A stretch of 64,000 bases of DNA from Bolinopsis microptera (Eukaryota; Ctenophora; Tentaculata; Lobata; Bolinopsidae), in the NCBI RefSeq assembly GCF_026151205.1, contig NC_087074.1, positions 19,078,740-19,142,739 on the forward strand, in the 5' to 3' direction. Shown in pieces: positions 53,296-64,000 of the stretch (position 1 is the stretch's first letter; the number at the start of each line of letters is the position of its first letter). The notes beneath the pieces are model-generated. The model saw nothing but the letters and a program-made list of their open reading frames with translations. It had not been told where the DNA came from and did not search any database. Both the position numbers and the translations under genes were made by a program.

Positions 53296-54014
53296 GTCCG
53301 TAGTTTAATTTATTAGATCATTATTTATTATACCAATCATATATTAGCTCATTCTTCTGATATGACATTATAATTGGGACGGAAAATGTGAGCAGAAATG
53401 GTCAATGTCTTCCTGGATCACATTTCTATTTTAATGAACTCTCCGTAGATACTTGTCATTCACTCTCAGATTTGGTTCAATATTACAAGCCACATTTCAT
53501 GGAATAAGTGACCATTGCCAAAGGAGCTAGAATTGTCTTCTTCAGGACAGGCCTGCCTGATGTCAAATTTTCCACAACATTAACTGTTACATGGATCGTG
53601 GTCAGATTCCTTTGAGGCAGATTCTTTTGAGAAATTTTTCACATAAAGTCATTCAATCATTTTAATGATGACCTTGTCGAATTTGATGATTGTATTGATT
53701 TTTATCATGATATTATTCAGAATTCAGATTTTGGGCAATAAGGCAGAGATTGATTTCTGGCTGTCACTTTTCAGATCCATCACTTTGTGTTATTCTTTAG
53801 TTGTATTTCGTTTGTATTTTTAATTTGAAGTTATCCAGTTTTATGATAATATATTACATTTTATTTTGTCTCATTACAAAATCTGAATCCATCTCCCCCA
53901 AAGTCAAGTCTTCAAATAAACCAACATGTTCACAAGTTATCTTTCTCACAATATACCCCGCCTAATAAATTATTTGATTAATTAATAATTAATTATTTAA
54001 TTCATTCCCTGCAG
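53296..54014. other. RIM-BP intron
   Basis: AT-rich, no nested gene or mobile element recognised. Confidence 0.5.
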
Positions 54015-56976
54015 AGTATTGGAATAGAAGAAGAAGATGATGAAGATATCGGTGAGATCCAGGTAGCTCTAGTACTATACAGCTACGATCCCACCCAAAT
54101 GTCCCCCAACGACTACCCCGAGGACGAGCTTACCCTTGCTTCTGGAGACTTCATCTACATATTCGGAGATCCTGACTCAGATGGCTTCTTCACTGCTGAA
54201 CTCATGTCCGGAGAAAGAGGGTCAGTCATTTGAGTATAAAATAAAAAACATCGCATTTTTATTGTAAATCTAATCATTCCATCACAGGTACTTGGTTATA
54301 AGACAACAATCACAATCTTCTCTAATTCTATTTACATTTCAGTTTGGTACCGAGCAACTTTATCCAAACTGTAGAGCTGAACGAGAAGAAGACTCAGCAG
54401 ATGAGGAGAATGTCTCAGCAGCGCATGAGTATAGCTCCTGTTGTGGGGCTACCCTCTGAGAATGCTGTTAACACTGACATTCCAGTCCCTGAGGAGATCG
54501 AGTGTGAAGCTATCGGAACTAAAACACTGGAGCTGAAGTGGGAGCTGCCTGGTACCAGAGCTATTGTTCCTATTCTAGGTTTTAGGATAAACGTCAACAG
54601 TCAGGAGTTCAAGGTACGTTACTTCGTCTACAAGTTATAACCTGTAGTGTGTAGGAAAGTTTCGTGTTCTTACCTTTACTAACACCATTAATCATTATCT
54701 TGTAACGTTTTCTGAAATAAATTACGCAAAGTATTCGGAAACTCGACCGGCAGGCCCTTAACGTACACACTATTGCAGGTAACCAACACAGGAGAGTGTA
54801 GGACTGTGTTAAACGAGCTGCCACCAGGACGACCCCTCTACATCTCCATCCAAACCCAAACTATGATGGGAGATGGACAGGAGAGTAAAGCTTGCGTGTA
54901 CGGGCGGGAGACTATCAAGGTGATTTTTCTAATAGTTCTTTCTAGAACATTATGTTTTATTCTAATGAGATATGAAGTCTTGTCAGATCGAGTCATGATA
55001 TTATAATGAGGTTAAAATTGATCAGTTCTGCTGAATTTTTCTGAGGAGGAACCCTATTTCTCGTATATTAACTAGTTATCTTTCTCAGGCCCCTGCCAGT
55101 CTGGACGTTACAAACGTGACTACAAACAGTGCCGTGCTAACGTTTGTGGGTCAAGCTCACTACCACCATGGAGTGTTTGTTAACGGTGAAAATGTAGCAA
55201 TTCTGCAACCGGGCGAGCTACTGTGAGTCACTCATCTTTTTAGTGGGCATATTTGTAATTTTATTTTACTACTGTGGTAAATAAAGATACCGCCTTATCA
55301 CGCGTTTATCAGTTCGATAAGAGCTTGTGTATAAGCTTATATACTGCATAATGCAGTATATAAGTAACATCAGTTTTCTTAATTTGCAATAGTTTCTCGA
55401 GTTAGCAAACAATCACTTCTTAGATACATGTTGAGAGGATTGGATGCAGATACTGAGTACGAGGTGCGTATCGTAACACTGACTTCTGAGGATACATCAG
55501 TTATCAACAAGAAGACCTTCTCTTGCTCACAGTCCACCACTTTCCTAACCGAGATTACAGGTAGATATTATTGATTTTCAAGACCTGGAGTCAGGGTGAA
55601 ATTTCTGCGCTGTACATCTTATCTTTAAATGCTCTAGATAGTTTAACAATAGTTGAATGTGTGACTGTGACAATTTATCGTGTCTGTGATATATTGTGTG
55701 ATGTGATGGGACTGTGTGATGTGTGACCAAGTGTGATATAGTCATCTTTAATTGTGTGAGTCTTTTTGTTGGCACAAACAGTGCGCTGCACCTGTTAAAC
55801 TGGACCAATGAGCGAATGTGACCTGAACTTGTGACAAAATTGAACCCTGAGCAAGCAAAGCAAGCTGAGAAGTGTGAGTGGATGAATGAAAGATATCTTA
55901 TGAAACTCCACTGAAACTCCCTCGATCTGCAGGAGATTGGAAGCCCCCATCTCCTCCTACCTCGATAGACCTGGCACCCTCAACCCCCGAGGATCTGCAA
56001 CTCAACATTCTGGACCGGGATAGAATTGAAGTGTCATGGAGCCCAGTGGAAGGCGCTGCTTCTTATCACATCTATCTTAACAACGAGCTAGAAACAACAA
56101 CCAAATCAGATGTACTCAAGCAGACTATGTTCCTCTCTGAGCTGAGAGAGAAGGATGACGAACAATGTTTTCATGTCGTCGCTCTGAACTCTCAGGGAGA
56201 CCGGTCCTTACCTTCAGACACCATATCATTCTTCAAATCAGAACTCTTTTCTCAGCTGTCCTACTTTTTTGTGGCCCCAAATACCGGGGCCACCCCTCCT
56301 CCATCAGACACCGAATCTGAGGTTGACAAAACTCACAACCTTCCAGAAGAGATCAAATCTCGGCTCCTAGTCCGGATAATCTGCCCTCAAGACTCCTGGG
56401 AATTCAAAGTGGGTCAGATACTGTGTGCTGAGCAAGACCCTGAGGGGTACAGGACTAATGTGGGAGATAAGACTGTTAACCTACCCCCGGGTAGCGTCGT
56501 TAGCGTTCCCATAACACGGCGAGTTGTTGCTCTCTACGATTATCATCCTCTTGCCATGTCCCCCAACCCTGACTCTCATAATGAGATAAGCTTCATGGCT
56601 GGTGACGTGATCCTTGTTTACGGACAGGATTCGGAAGGCTTTCTAAAGGTATATTTTATGTCTAGTAAATGTTGTACTGCTTGTCTTTATAGCGTTTCGT
56701 TATATGTTGTGTTGTTTTTATCTGCTGTCAGCTATAAATTAATCACGTTTTACATTAAAACCAGACATAACATTATTTTAATGGGGAACTATTTGTCAGG
56801 GAGTTTTGGATAACAAGAATGGGTTAGTGCCCTCCAACTTTGTGATAGACTTGGAAGCGGTTTTAAACCTGAGAAGTGAAATTGACGAGGTCGACCAGAA
56901 AGATGGACCTTCTAGCATTGCTCAGGGGCTTGCTCGACAAATTCCTTCCAATCTAATGACTGTAAATTCTTCTTAG
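54015..56976 (+). CDS. RIMBP: RIM-binding protein, SH3-FN3-FN3-FN3-SH3 exons
   Basis: Exons in phase: 54015-54220, 54343-54613, 54779-54919, 55089-55222, 55424-55560, 55933-56648, 56800-56976 (TAG). The first SH3 (VALVLYSYDPTQMSPNDYPE...IFGDPDSDGFF...RGLVPSNF) has the YDPxxMSPN insert and DGFF motif diagnostic of RIM-BP SH3 domains. Three FN3 domains follow (about 54480-54919, 55089-55560, 55980-56240), then a linker and a second SH3 (VVALYDYHPLAMSPNPDSHN...VYGQDSEGF, GLVPSNF). Vertebrate RIM-BPs have SH3-3xFN3-SH3-SH3; here a single C-terminal SH3 remains and the protein stops about 40 residues later. The SH3 domains of this family bind proline-rich motifs in RIM and CaV2 channels, coupling vesicles to calcium entry. 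Confidence 0.95.
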
Positions 56977-58190
56977 TCAGAGTGCAGGGGTTATCAGTAA
57001 TCACCCTAATTAGGGAGTATTCAGGGAGCGTTCACAAAATGTCCTTAACCAGTTATTTACGACTAAGATAAACCGATATATCCCTCCTCAAAATAGTTTG
57101 TGAACACCCCCTCTGTATTATTACTGATATTATTGGTAATATTCGTAATAATCAGTAAATAACTTGACTCCCAGTGGGCAGGAGATGCAGGTCGTTTTGT
57201 CACGTGATTGCTGTCCATATTTTTGATTGGCTCATTGCAACTGTCACGTGCTAAAACATTCCGTCGCCCCTCCCACCAATTGTTAAGTCTTTGTTTTCGA
57301 CATTCATTGGCAACCGTCGTGGTTGCTGACGATATCGATCTTTTATAAATTGTACATAAGATGAATTATCTGTTTGTAAAATTACGAAAAGTTTTTAACG
57401 CGTATGTGTTACCTAGGGATATCAATTGCAGTACTTCAAATGAAAATGCTGTTCGACCTACCTACCTTCGGTCGACACGTTATTCTTAGGAAACGTGCAA
57501 GATTTGTCAAGATTTATTTTCAGTTTTTGTTATCGGTAATTTTGTATGATATTTATTTTTGTAATACGAAATGTTCTCAAGTGCTCTTTCATTTTGTAAG
57601 TTCTTTCGGAGATTTTAAATGCAGCATCAATTTGATGATCATAATTAGCTATTATATGATCAAATACTAATTAAAACATTAAAAGATGAACCGCTGATGT
57701 AGATTAGACATTTTTGCTTTTTTCAGTATAATGTATAACAACTTTTATCTTTATCTTTAAAATCGTGTTGCCGACTTTTATGTTAACTTCAACAGTGTAT
57801 ACCCGACAAAGATTATTCAGTACATATGAGTACATATTAAATGTTAAAACTACTGAATATTGGTTTTCATGAATGATGAAGATTTGGATTAACTGATGCG
57901 ATGGATAAACTTAAAGTAACTGAGCTGTTATTAAGCATTTCTTGCTTCATTAAATTTAATGTAACTTATTATATCCTATTAACTTACATTTTTAATTGAA
58001 TACTAAATTAAAAAGCGTTTGCCTTGTCGAGTACACAATTGTGCAGGTCAATAATTTGCCACGAAAATGGAACCTCAGCGTACAGACAATACAACTTAGT
58101 TAGATTCTTGTTTCTCAGTTTCTAGTCCTCCACTACGCCATCCAAACGTTTTGTTGTTAAACTTAAACTAAACGTTGTCTGTCGTCATTG
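56977..58190. other. RIM-BP 3' flank / intergenic
   Basis: 57196-57250 holds two CACGTG sites around a GATTGGCT (inverted CCAAT) motif. The remainder is AT-rich with no coding sequence recognised. Confidence 0.4.
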
Positions 58191-58266
58191 CAGGCTGAGC
58201 GCCGCCCAGTAATGCATCAAATAATGTTTCTCGGAACCGATCGTTTACTGGGCGGCGCTCAGCCTG
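58191..58266. repeat. Perfect 22-bp stem hairpin, copy 1
   Basis: CAGGCTGAGCGCCGCCCAGT with AA (58191-58212) is perfectly inverted at 58245-58266 with a 32-base loop. The flank CATTCCGCC...CTTTATTCGGTTTATGAA recurs with changes beside copy 2 at 61808-61930. Confidence 0.9.
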
Positions 58267-58477
58267 TCATTCCGCCGAATCTTTATTCGGTTTATGAACA
58301 TAATAGCCTGGGGTCCCCAGGTATTAGGTAACCGATCGTTTGCTAGATACAAGATAGGTGCGATACTGTAATGTGTAATTAAATGCACCACTGGGCCACG
58401 CCGTGCTGCGAAGGATTGACATCGTTAATCAAGTAGGTTTATATTTATAACTTTATTAACTTACCAAAACGCGTGGA

Positions 58478-61400
58478 TCATGGATGGTCGCACAGGAGTG
58501 ATGCCCGTGCCTACGCTGGGGGAGACATGTGACACCTACGGTCTTGCTACACGTTGTATACCTCTCGTGCACGCGAAGCGTGCACGCCGGCGCGCGCTCA
58601 AAAGGGGTTACAGCGTGTGTCAACTACGGTCCCTTAAAAGATCGTCGCCTGTACTCTCACATCTCAATCTACCTCAACTACAGTAAATTTACTCATCATT
58701 GCTATGATGTCTATGCTAAGTATCGCTAGTTGGAACGTTCATGGGTTAACAAAGGACCTTAAAAAGGAGCAGCTTGTTATGGACGCTAAAAGGTATGGTT
58801 TTGATTTCGTGGCTCTCCAGGAGACTAAATGCCAGGACTATGCTGAAATTGACTTAATGAACTACAGTCTTATTTTATTTGAACAGTTACCTCAAGGTTT
58901 TTATCATCACGGTTTGGGGTTTCTAATCAGCCCTCAGCTCAGAAAATCAGTTGTTGATTGGAGACGTGTCAGTAACAGAGTTGCTTTCATCAACTTCAGA
59001 CTTAATTCAAAAAACGGTACATTGACTTATTTCAGACTCATTAACGCGTATGGACCCACCATGAAAAATGTAGAGGATGCTGATTGTACAGGTGATTCCA
59101 ACATCATTCTAGAGGAGTTTTACGCTGATCTGAATTCTGCACTTGACAATATTCCTGCTCATTACGATGTGTTTATAGCCGGGGATTTTAATTCTCGTCT
59201 GGGTCGTAAATCAGATGGTGACATCCTTTCTGGTTTATCACGCAATATGGGTATGTATGGTGTCGGTCAACGTAACAGCAATGGCCAACGTTTGCTTGAT
59301 TTTATGATTGAGAAGGATTTTTATGCCTGTAACACAAGCTTCAAACATTCAGCTCGTCACATTACATCATGGCACGGTACTACTACAGCCCGAGGTGACC
59401 CCGACAAGACCGTGAAATACTACAAGCAGATTGACTACATCCTTTGTAAATCTAGCTACAAAGTGAATATCACGGACGCTCGTTCATACGGAGGAGCCCT
59501 ACTCAAATCAGATCACAAGCCTGTAGTCGCTCGCGTCACACTCCACCAGAAGTACCTTGTCCATAAGAAGCACAAGACGTCCAGAAAGCTTGACCTCAAG
59601 AGACTACAAGATCATGGAGTTAAGAAGAAGATGCTGAGTACGTTTGAGAAGAAAGTAAGAATGAGACCCAAGACAGGCAACCCCAACGATGACCTCAACA
59701 ACCTGATAACAGATGCCTATAACACTGCTGACGAGGTGCTAGGAACTATACCTCCAAAAAAGCACAAATCCTTCAGTGCTGATCCTGAGATCGCTGAACT
59801 GTCACTTGAACGCAAGCAGCTGATGATTGCGAATATGCAGAACAAATTCCCGACCAACAGGAAGCATGTCAAGACCAACATCAACCAGCTAAGACGTAAG
59901 ATCACAAAGAGACTCAGAGATATCAACAACCGCAGTGCTGACACACTCGTCGAAGAGATAAACAACACAGATGACACCCGGAGATACTTTGGAGCCTCTA
60001 AGATACTTGCCAAAGGATATGTTAGACCAGCTCTAACCGTCCACAACTCTGCTGGGAATATCGCAGGTACTAATGAGGAGAAAGCGAGGATTATTAAGGA
60101 GTACTTTGACAGTCCCATTACCGTTGCAAGCCTTAACAGTCCCATCACCGTTGCAGAGATAGAGAGAGCCATCAGTAAACTCAAGTCTGGTAAAGCAGTG
60201 GGTATTGATAAAGTTCCTGGCGAGGTCATGAAAGCCCTGAACAACCCCCTCCTTCATGAAGAGCTAGCTAAAGTGTTCAACGAGTCTTTCGAGAAAAACA
60301 TTCACATTGAAGCCATAGGAGCAGGCATCCTCACACCACTGGCTAAGCCTGGTAAAACTCGTGGCCCAGTTAAGTCGATACGACCATTGACCCTGCTGAA
60401 TGTTTCGAGAAAGATCCTGTCGCTGATAGTGCTAAACAGAATAAAGAGAGCTGTGGACAACTTCACCGGACCGTTCCAAGCTGCCTACAAAGCTGGCAGG
60501 AGCTGTGCCGACCTAGTTTGGGCACAGAGCATGCTCATATCTGTAGTAATGAAGAAGGAGTTTGAATGGAACAAAGTGAGTATCGACATGTCAGCTGCCT
60601 TCAATACCATCCGCAGAGGTACAACAATCAGACTACTAGAAGCTGCAGGATGCTCCAGAGACAACCTGAGGCTTGTACAATACCTCATGGCTAACACCAC
60701 TCTAGTAGTCAGAGTGTGTTCTACTGACTCAGAGATGTTCTCTTTCAACATAGGAGCCTCCCAAGGAGACAGCACAGCTGGTAAATTGTTTACCCTCAAT
60801 CTAGCTGGAGCTGTAGTGCACATAAGAGCAGTCCTCCCCTCAAGACCAAACCCTCCGATAGCCGATAACCACATGCCTCTTGAGTCCGGCTATTCAGACG
60901 ATGTAGAGGAGATTGGTGAAGATATGTAGGAGTTACAGGATATCTTTCAGATCTCCAAGAATATTCTCAGTGAATGGAGTCTCTTTGTCAATGACACAAA
61001 GACAAAGTTTACCAGAGTGTACTTGGAAGAAGTTGGTGCCTGTGACGAGTGGGGTAATGAACTAAGAGGAAAAGAGGAGTGGAGAAACGAGACGCTTCTT
61101 GGTACTAAGCTTGGATCAGAGCAGGATGTTACTAATAGAATAAATAAAGCTAACTCTGCCTTCTGGTCGTTTGACAAGCTGTGGTGCCAGGGATCAGAGA
61201 GGAGTCAGATAACTGAGAAGAGAAAGATCAAACTCTACGACTCACTAGTAGTATCAGTGCTCCTGTACAACTGCTGCTGCTGGGCCGTACCTCAGCATGT
61301 TCTAGAGTCTGTAGATGTTGTTCAGAGGAAGCACCTCAAGCGCATCCTACACATCTATTGGCCTAGCTCAATATCTAACAAGGCCCTCTACGCTCGTACC

Positions 61401-61780
61401 CAGACCAGGCCCCTTTCCGAGAGAGTGGAAAAGGCACGGTGGACAATGCTAGGTCATGTTCTACGCAGTGACAACGACACGCCTGCCTACCAGTCTCTGT
61501 TATTTGCTACAATAGGATGTCAAACACTAAAGGGACGAGTGGGTAGACACAGGACTAATTTGTATGATATTATTGTGAAAAAGGACCTATTTAAGAGACA
61601 AATTTATTTGAAAAATGAAGATGATTTTACCAACTTAGTGAACTTAGCAAGAGATAGAGTAGGATGGAGGAGTTTATTTACTTTGAGACATATTGAACGA
61701 ATGATTCTTCGTAAGCGTAAATAGGCCAGCACTTTGCTGAGCCTCTTTAGGTGCTCTTTTGTTTATAGATGTTATTATAT
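58478..61780 (+). mobile_element. Full-length-looking non-LTR retrotransposon with 12-bp TSD
   Basis: A direct repeat AAAACGCGTGGA lies at 58466-58477 and 61781-61792. The 3,303-bp element between them has a 226-bp 5' leader, one long coding frame and a 56-bp 3' tail ending TTATTATAT. The leader includes a hairpin GTGCACGC-GAA-GCGTGCAC (near 58567-58585). Confidence 0.85.
58704..61724 (+). CDS. Endonuclease-reverse transcriptase of the non-LTR element, interrupted by one TAG
   Basis: The frame runs 58704-61724 (1,006 codons) with a single in-frame TAG at 60927-60929. The N-terminus is an APE-type endonuclease: SIASWNVHG (6-14), LQETKC (38-43), GDFNSRLG (160-167), KSDHKP (268-273). The RT domain follows: SGKAVGIDKVPGEVM, IRPLTLLNVSRKI, AAYKAGRSCADL, IDMSAAFN, ASQGDSTAGKLF, and the catalytic YSDD at about 730-733, eight residues before the TAG. 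After it come the thumb and a conserved tail (RWTMLGHVLRSDND, GRVGRHRTNLYD). YSDD and SQGD replace the usual FADD and PQGD. A 27-bp in-frame duplication gives SPITVASLNSPITVAEIE near 60110. Motifs suggest an RTE-like group. Apart from the TAG the copy looks intact and young. Confidence 0.9.
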
Positions 61781-61807
61781 AAAACGCGTGGAATAAAAGG
61801 TAGACTT

Positions 61808-61930
61808 AGAGCACCGCCCATATGCCCCATACCAGTCGAATCTATTTACCTTAATTGCCAATCCCAGAACAATTAACTGGGCGGTTTTTAGCATAACCTG
61901 TTATTCCGCCATATCTTCATTCGTGTTTAT
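61808..61930. repeat. Diverged second copy of the hairpin repeat
   Basis: GAGCACCGCCCATA (left) and TTAACTGGGCGGTTTTTAGC (right, 61871-61890) correspond to the arms of the hairpin at 58191-58266. The following CCTGTTATTCCGCCATATCT matches that copy's flank. The stem here is degraded. Confidence 0.6.
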
Positions 61931-62199
61931 GAAACAATCGTGTGTATGAAAAATCCGTGTTTATGCTATGAAACAATCGTGTTTATGATGCAAAAATGCG
62001 TGACATCCAAAAACCATCGATACTTTTTCGAGATATTTTGACTGATGGTTTCAGACATCTTTAATATGTTTAACTTTAACATATTTAAGATGAATTAAAA
62101 ATCAATTTAATTTCAACGGAGCTCGAAACATAGCTATACATATAGCTTTTATATACTGAAACAGTAAATTTATAGCGTGCAGTTCAACGATTTTATCAT
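61931..62199. other. Spacer with short repeats
   Basis: ATCGTGTTTATGA/AATCCGTGTTTATG short repeats at 61915-61990, otherwise AT-rich and non-coding. Confidence 0.4.
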
Positions 62200-63525
62200 T
62201 TAAACCGCACTATTCTGATAATGACATCTTCTTGACTTCCCCCTAAAAACGTCCCTCTGAAGAATTTCTGATGATGATGGTCTCTGACCAGAATCAACTT
62301 GCCAGCAATCTTTCGCAAGCTCAAGCAATAGTTTAGATTCTGGGTTATTGTTCAAAACTTCATCTTCTCGACATGTTGGTCTGGTTTCAAACTTATCAGG
62401 ATCGTTAAATAGGTCTCTGAGAAATACCTCTTTCGAGGTTCTGTTTCTGTGGTTGTTTTGATTTTGATTATGATCATGAAGGTACTGTTTCCAGTCAATG
62501 GAAGATTCCTCAGTCCACGGTTCAGTTTTATTGTGGAGTGACAACCAGATGATCAGCCCGTACGAGTAAATGTCTATTTTGCAGGGTCTGTCACTGCGTT
62601 CTCTAAAAAGTCTCTTTTGGAGTTCAGAAACGCGATCATTTCGTAGCTGAAGCTCGAGTGGGTCTGCAGTATCGCTAATTTTAGTGTCCAAATGCCCCAA
62701 ATACCATTCTGGAGGGACGTAACTGGGCGTGCTACCTCTTAGGGTAAATGTCTGATTCTCATACCTTTCCGCAAAACCAAAGTCTCCGAGAATGAATGAT
62801 GTCGTTTTGCGGCTCTTTACAAAAATATTGTCTGGTTTAACATCACAATGTACTATAGTCGGCTCGTTTACCTGAAATTACAAAATTTTGTGAGCAAATT
62901 GTCAATTATGGGGATTCAGAAATGAATCGAGACCATAATCTGTCAGGTGGTACCTTGTAATAAATCTTGATTAAGTTTATCAACGATAAGATTCGCCTGT
63001 TTAACACATCCTAAAAAAGTTTTATTTCAGTTTTTTATCTTCATCTCGACAAATCCTCACCTCATGTAGGTACTCCAGAGCTTTAGCGAGATCTTTGGCG
63101 AGATCTTTCGCTAAGTCAAGAGTGAGACGTCGTGTTTTAATAAACTCGGTGAGAGATAATTCGTTACAGTGGTTCATCATGATATACCTGGGAGTAGCAT
63201 TAGAAATCACTGTCAGGTTATTTTATTAAAAGAGAAATATCAGCAATTCTGATGCGTAAATTTCAGATTAACAGATAGTAACATTCCTGACTCCTGATAT
63301 TAAAATGAAATTAATTTCCTTTAACAGTACACTTACTTGCATCGAGGAGTTTCTATTTTATCACGAAAACCTCCAGTACAACCAATATAATTCCTTTCAA
63401 TCACATCTTTTAAGGCTGCGCAAGTCTTGGATTTTTCAATAAGAGTTTCTAAAAATCTTATCAGGTCGGAATTGTCCACGTTCATTGGCGGACCATAAAC
63501 TGCTATTATGTTGCTTTTGTTAGCC
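62200..63525 (-). CDS. Protein kinase domain gene, 5' end unresolved
   Basis: Minus-strand exons in phase: 63525-63337, 63187-63061, 62871-62200. The reconstructed catalytic domain has a probable hinge (YIMMNHCNELSLTEFI), the helix-E region ALEYLHE, the catalytic loop HCDVKPDNIFV (HRD with R changed to C), the metal motif GDFGFAE, an activation segment ending TPSYVPPEW, and DIYSYGLIIW. The Lys after the Asp fits a Ser/Thr or TKL kinase. The insert after PPEW (about 35 residues with ELQLRNDRVSELQKRLFRER) is larger than usual. The N-lobe glycine loop and VAIK lysine are not visible; upstream exons must lie between 63526 and the window end or beyond. A short repeat encodes AKDLAKDLAK near 63085-63120. 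Confidence 0.8.
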
Positions 63526-64000
63526 CTGGCAAACATAAATGGTTAGTATTCAGCGGATAAATCTCGAAAATTCAAGATAAGATATTTTCAAGATTGTTTC
63601 TGAACGAATAATTGAAGAAAAGAAATCGTATCGTGCCAAGGATGTTTCGCGTTTCTATATATTCTAGCACGAAGAGTAAACAAAGCTACTTGGGAAGTGA
63701 GATTAAATTTCAACTTTCGGGAAAAAGCGTTTTTCGTATCAAGCCCAAAGTCCCGGTCCCCTCTTACGATTTGACCCATTATTTGGGAAGAGAAGGAAAA
63801 TTTTTGGGATTTCATTCTAGGTCCAAACTCCAATGTTAAGATGATATGAGTGTACTATAACTGTATCTCATCTCTAAGTTTGCAAATAAGTGCATACCAA
63901 CAAGTTACAAAAAAAAAGTAGTGGTAGACTTCAAAGTTACCCAATCAGTTGTTTGGATAAATATTAAATACCTTGGCCAAGAAACTTGACCTTGAGATGG
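63526..64000. other. Window end; upstream part of the kinase gene not resolved
   Basis: Open frames exist on both strands (63588-63833 minus, 63612-63839 plus), but neither shows kinase N-lobe motifs. A donor-like GTAAGA lies on the minus strand near 63767, but its phase does not fit the exon at 63525. Confidence 0.35.

Noticed and set aside
59717-60244. 175-codon minus-strand frame inside the LINE
   Set aside because: Antisense shadow of the endonuclease-RT frame, which carries the conserved motifs.
63588-63833. N-lobe exon of the kinase on the minus strand
   Set aside because: No glycine loop or VAIK motif, and the available donor does not match the phase of the exon at 63525.

Overview
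The window is nuclear DNA from an intron-rich animal, most likely an early-branching invertebrate (cnidarian-like); this is an inference, because no rRNA, mitochondrial or other diagnostic gene is present. The evidence is AT-rich sequence, GT-AG introns of about 100 bp to several kb, single-exon GPCR and homeobox genes, long microsatellites (one of 541 bp, one of about 350 bp), and many DNA transposons and non-LTR retrotransposons.

Layout. 1-2642 holds the 3' part of a seven-exon gene (+) from a multicopy invertebrate family of unknown function; a broken, partly intronless relative lies at 6.5-6.9 kb on the other strand. 3.4-10.6 kb is repeat-dominated: a (CAGA)n array, a tandem pair of LINE ORF1-like 5' ends, a multi-exon hAT/ZBED transposase gene (-), and a 64-bp repeat running into a 91-bp satellite. 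11.7-13.2 kb is a 5'-truncated non-LTR reverse transcriptase. A SINE-like hairpin insertion (14.57-14.81 kb, 15-bp direct repeats) and a 2.13-kb foldback element (15.24-17.37 kb, very long TIRs, 8-bp TSD) follow. RIOK2, the ribosome-maturation atypical kinase, occupies 17.66-19.98 kb. 20-29 kb carries no confident gene, only CT arrays, a 32-G run, E-box clusters and minisatellites.

The main gene is a RIM-binding protein (RIM-BP) at 29.2-57.0 kb (+). About 28 exons assemble in consistent phase into about 1,666 residues: long coiled coils, SH3, three fibronectin type III domains, SH3. RIM-BPs tether voltage-gated calcium channels to RIM at active zones. Its introns hold two antisense single-exon genes, a rhodopsin-like GPCR (45.3-46.2 kb) and a homeobox gene (51.4-52.2 kb), plus a MULE element with 10-bp TSD and two TIR elements.

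Downstream, 58.48-61.78 kb is a full-length-looking non-LTR retrotransposon (endonuclease plus RT) with 12-bp TSDs and one in-frame TAG. A 5'-incomplete protein kinase gene (-) lies at 62.2-63.5 kb.

Single-base indels break otherwise clean reading frames in RIOK2, RIM-BP, the hAT gene and the MULE. Those in RIOK2 and RIM-BP look more like assembly errors than pseudogenisation. The sequence shows no prokaryotic features.
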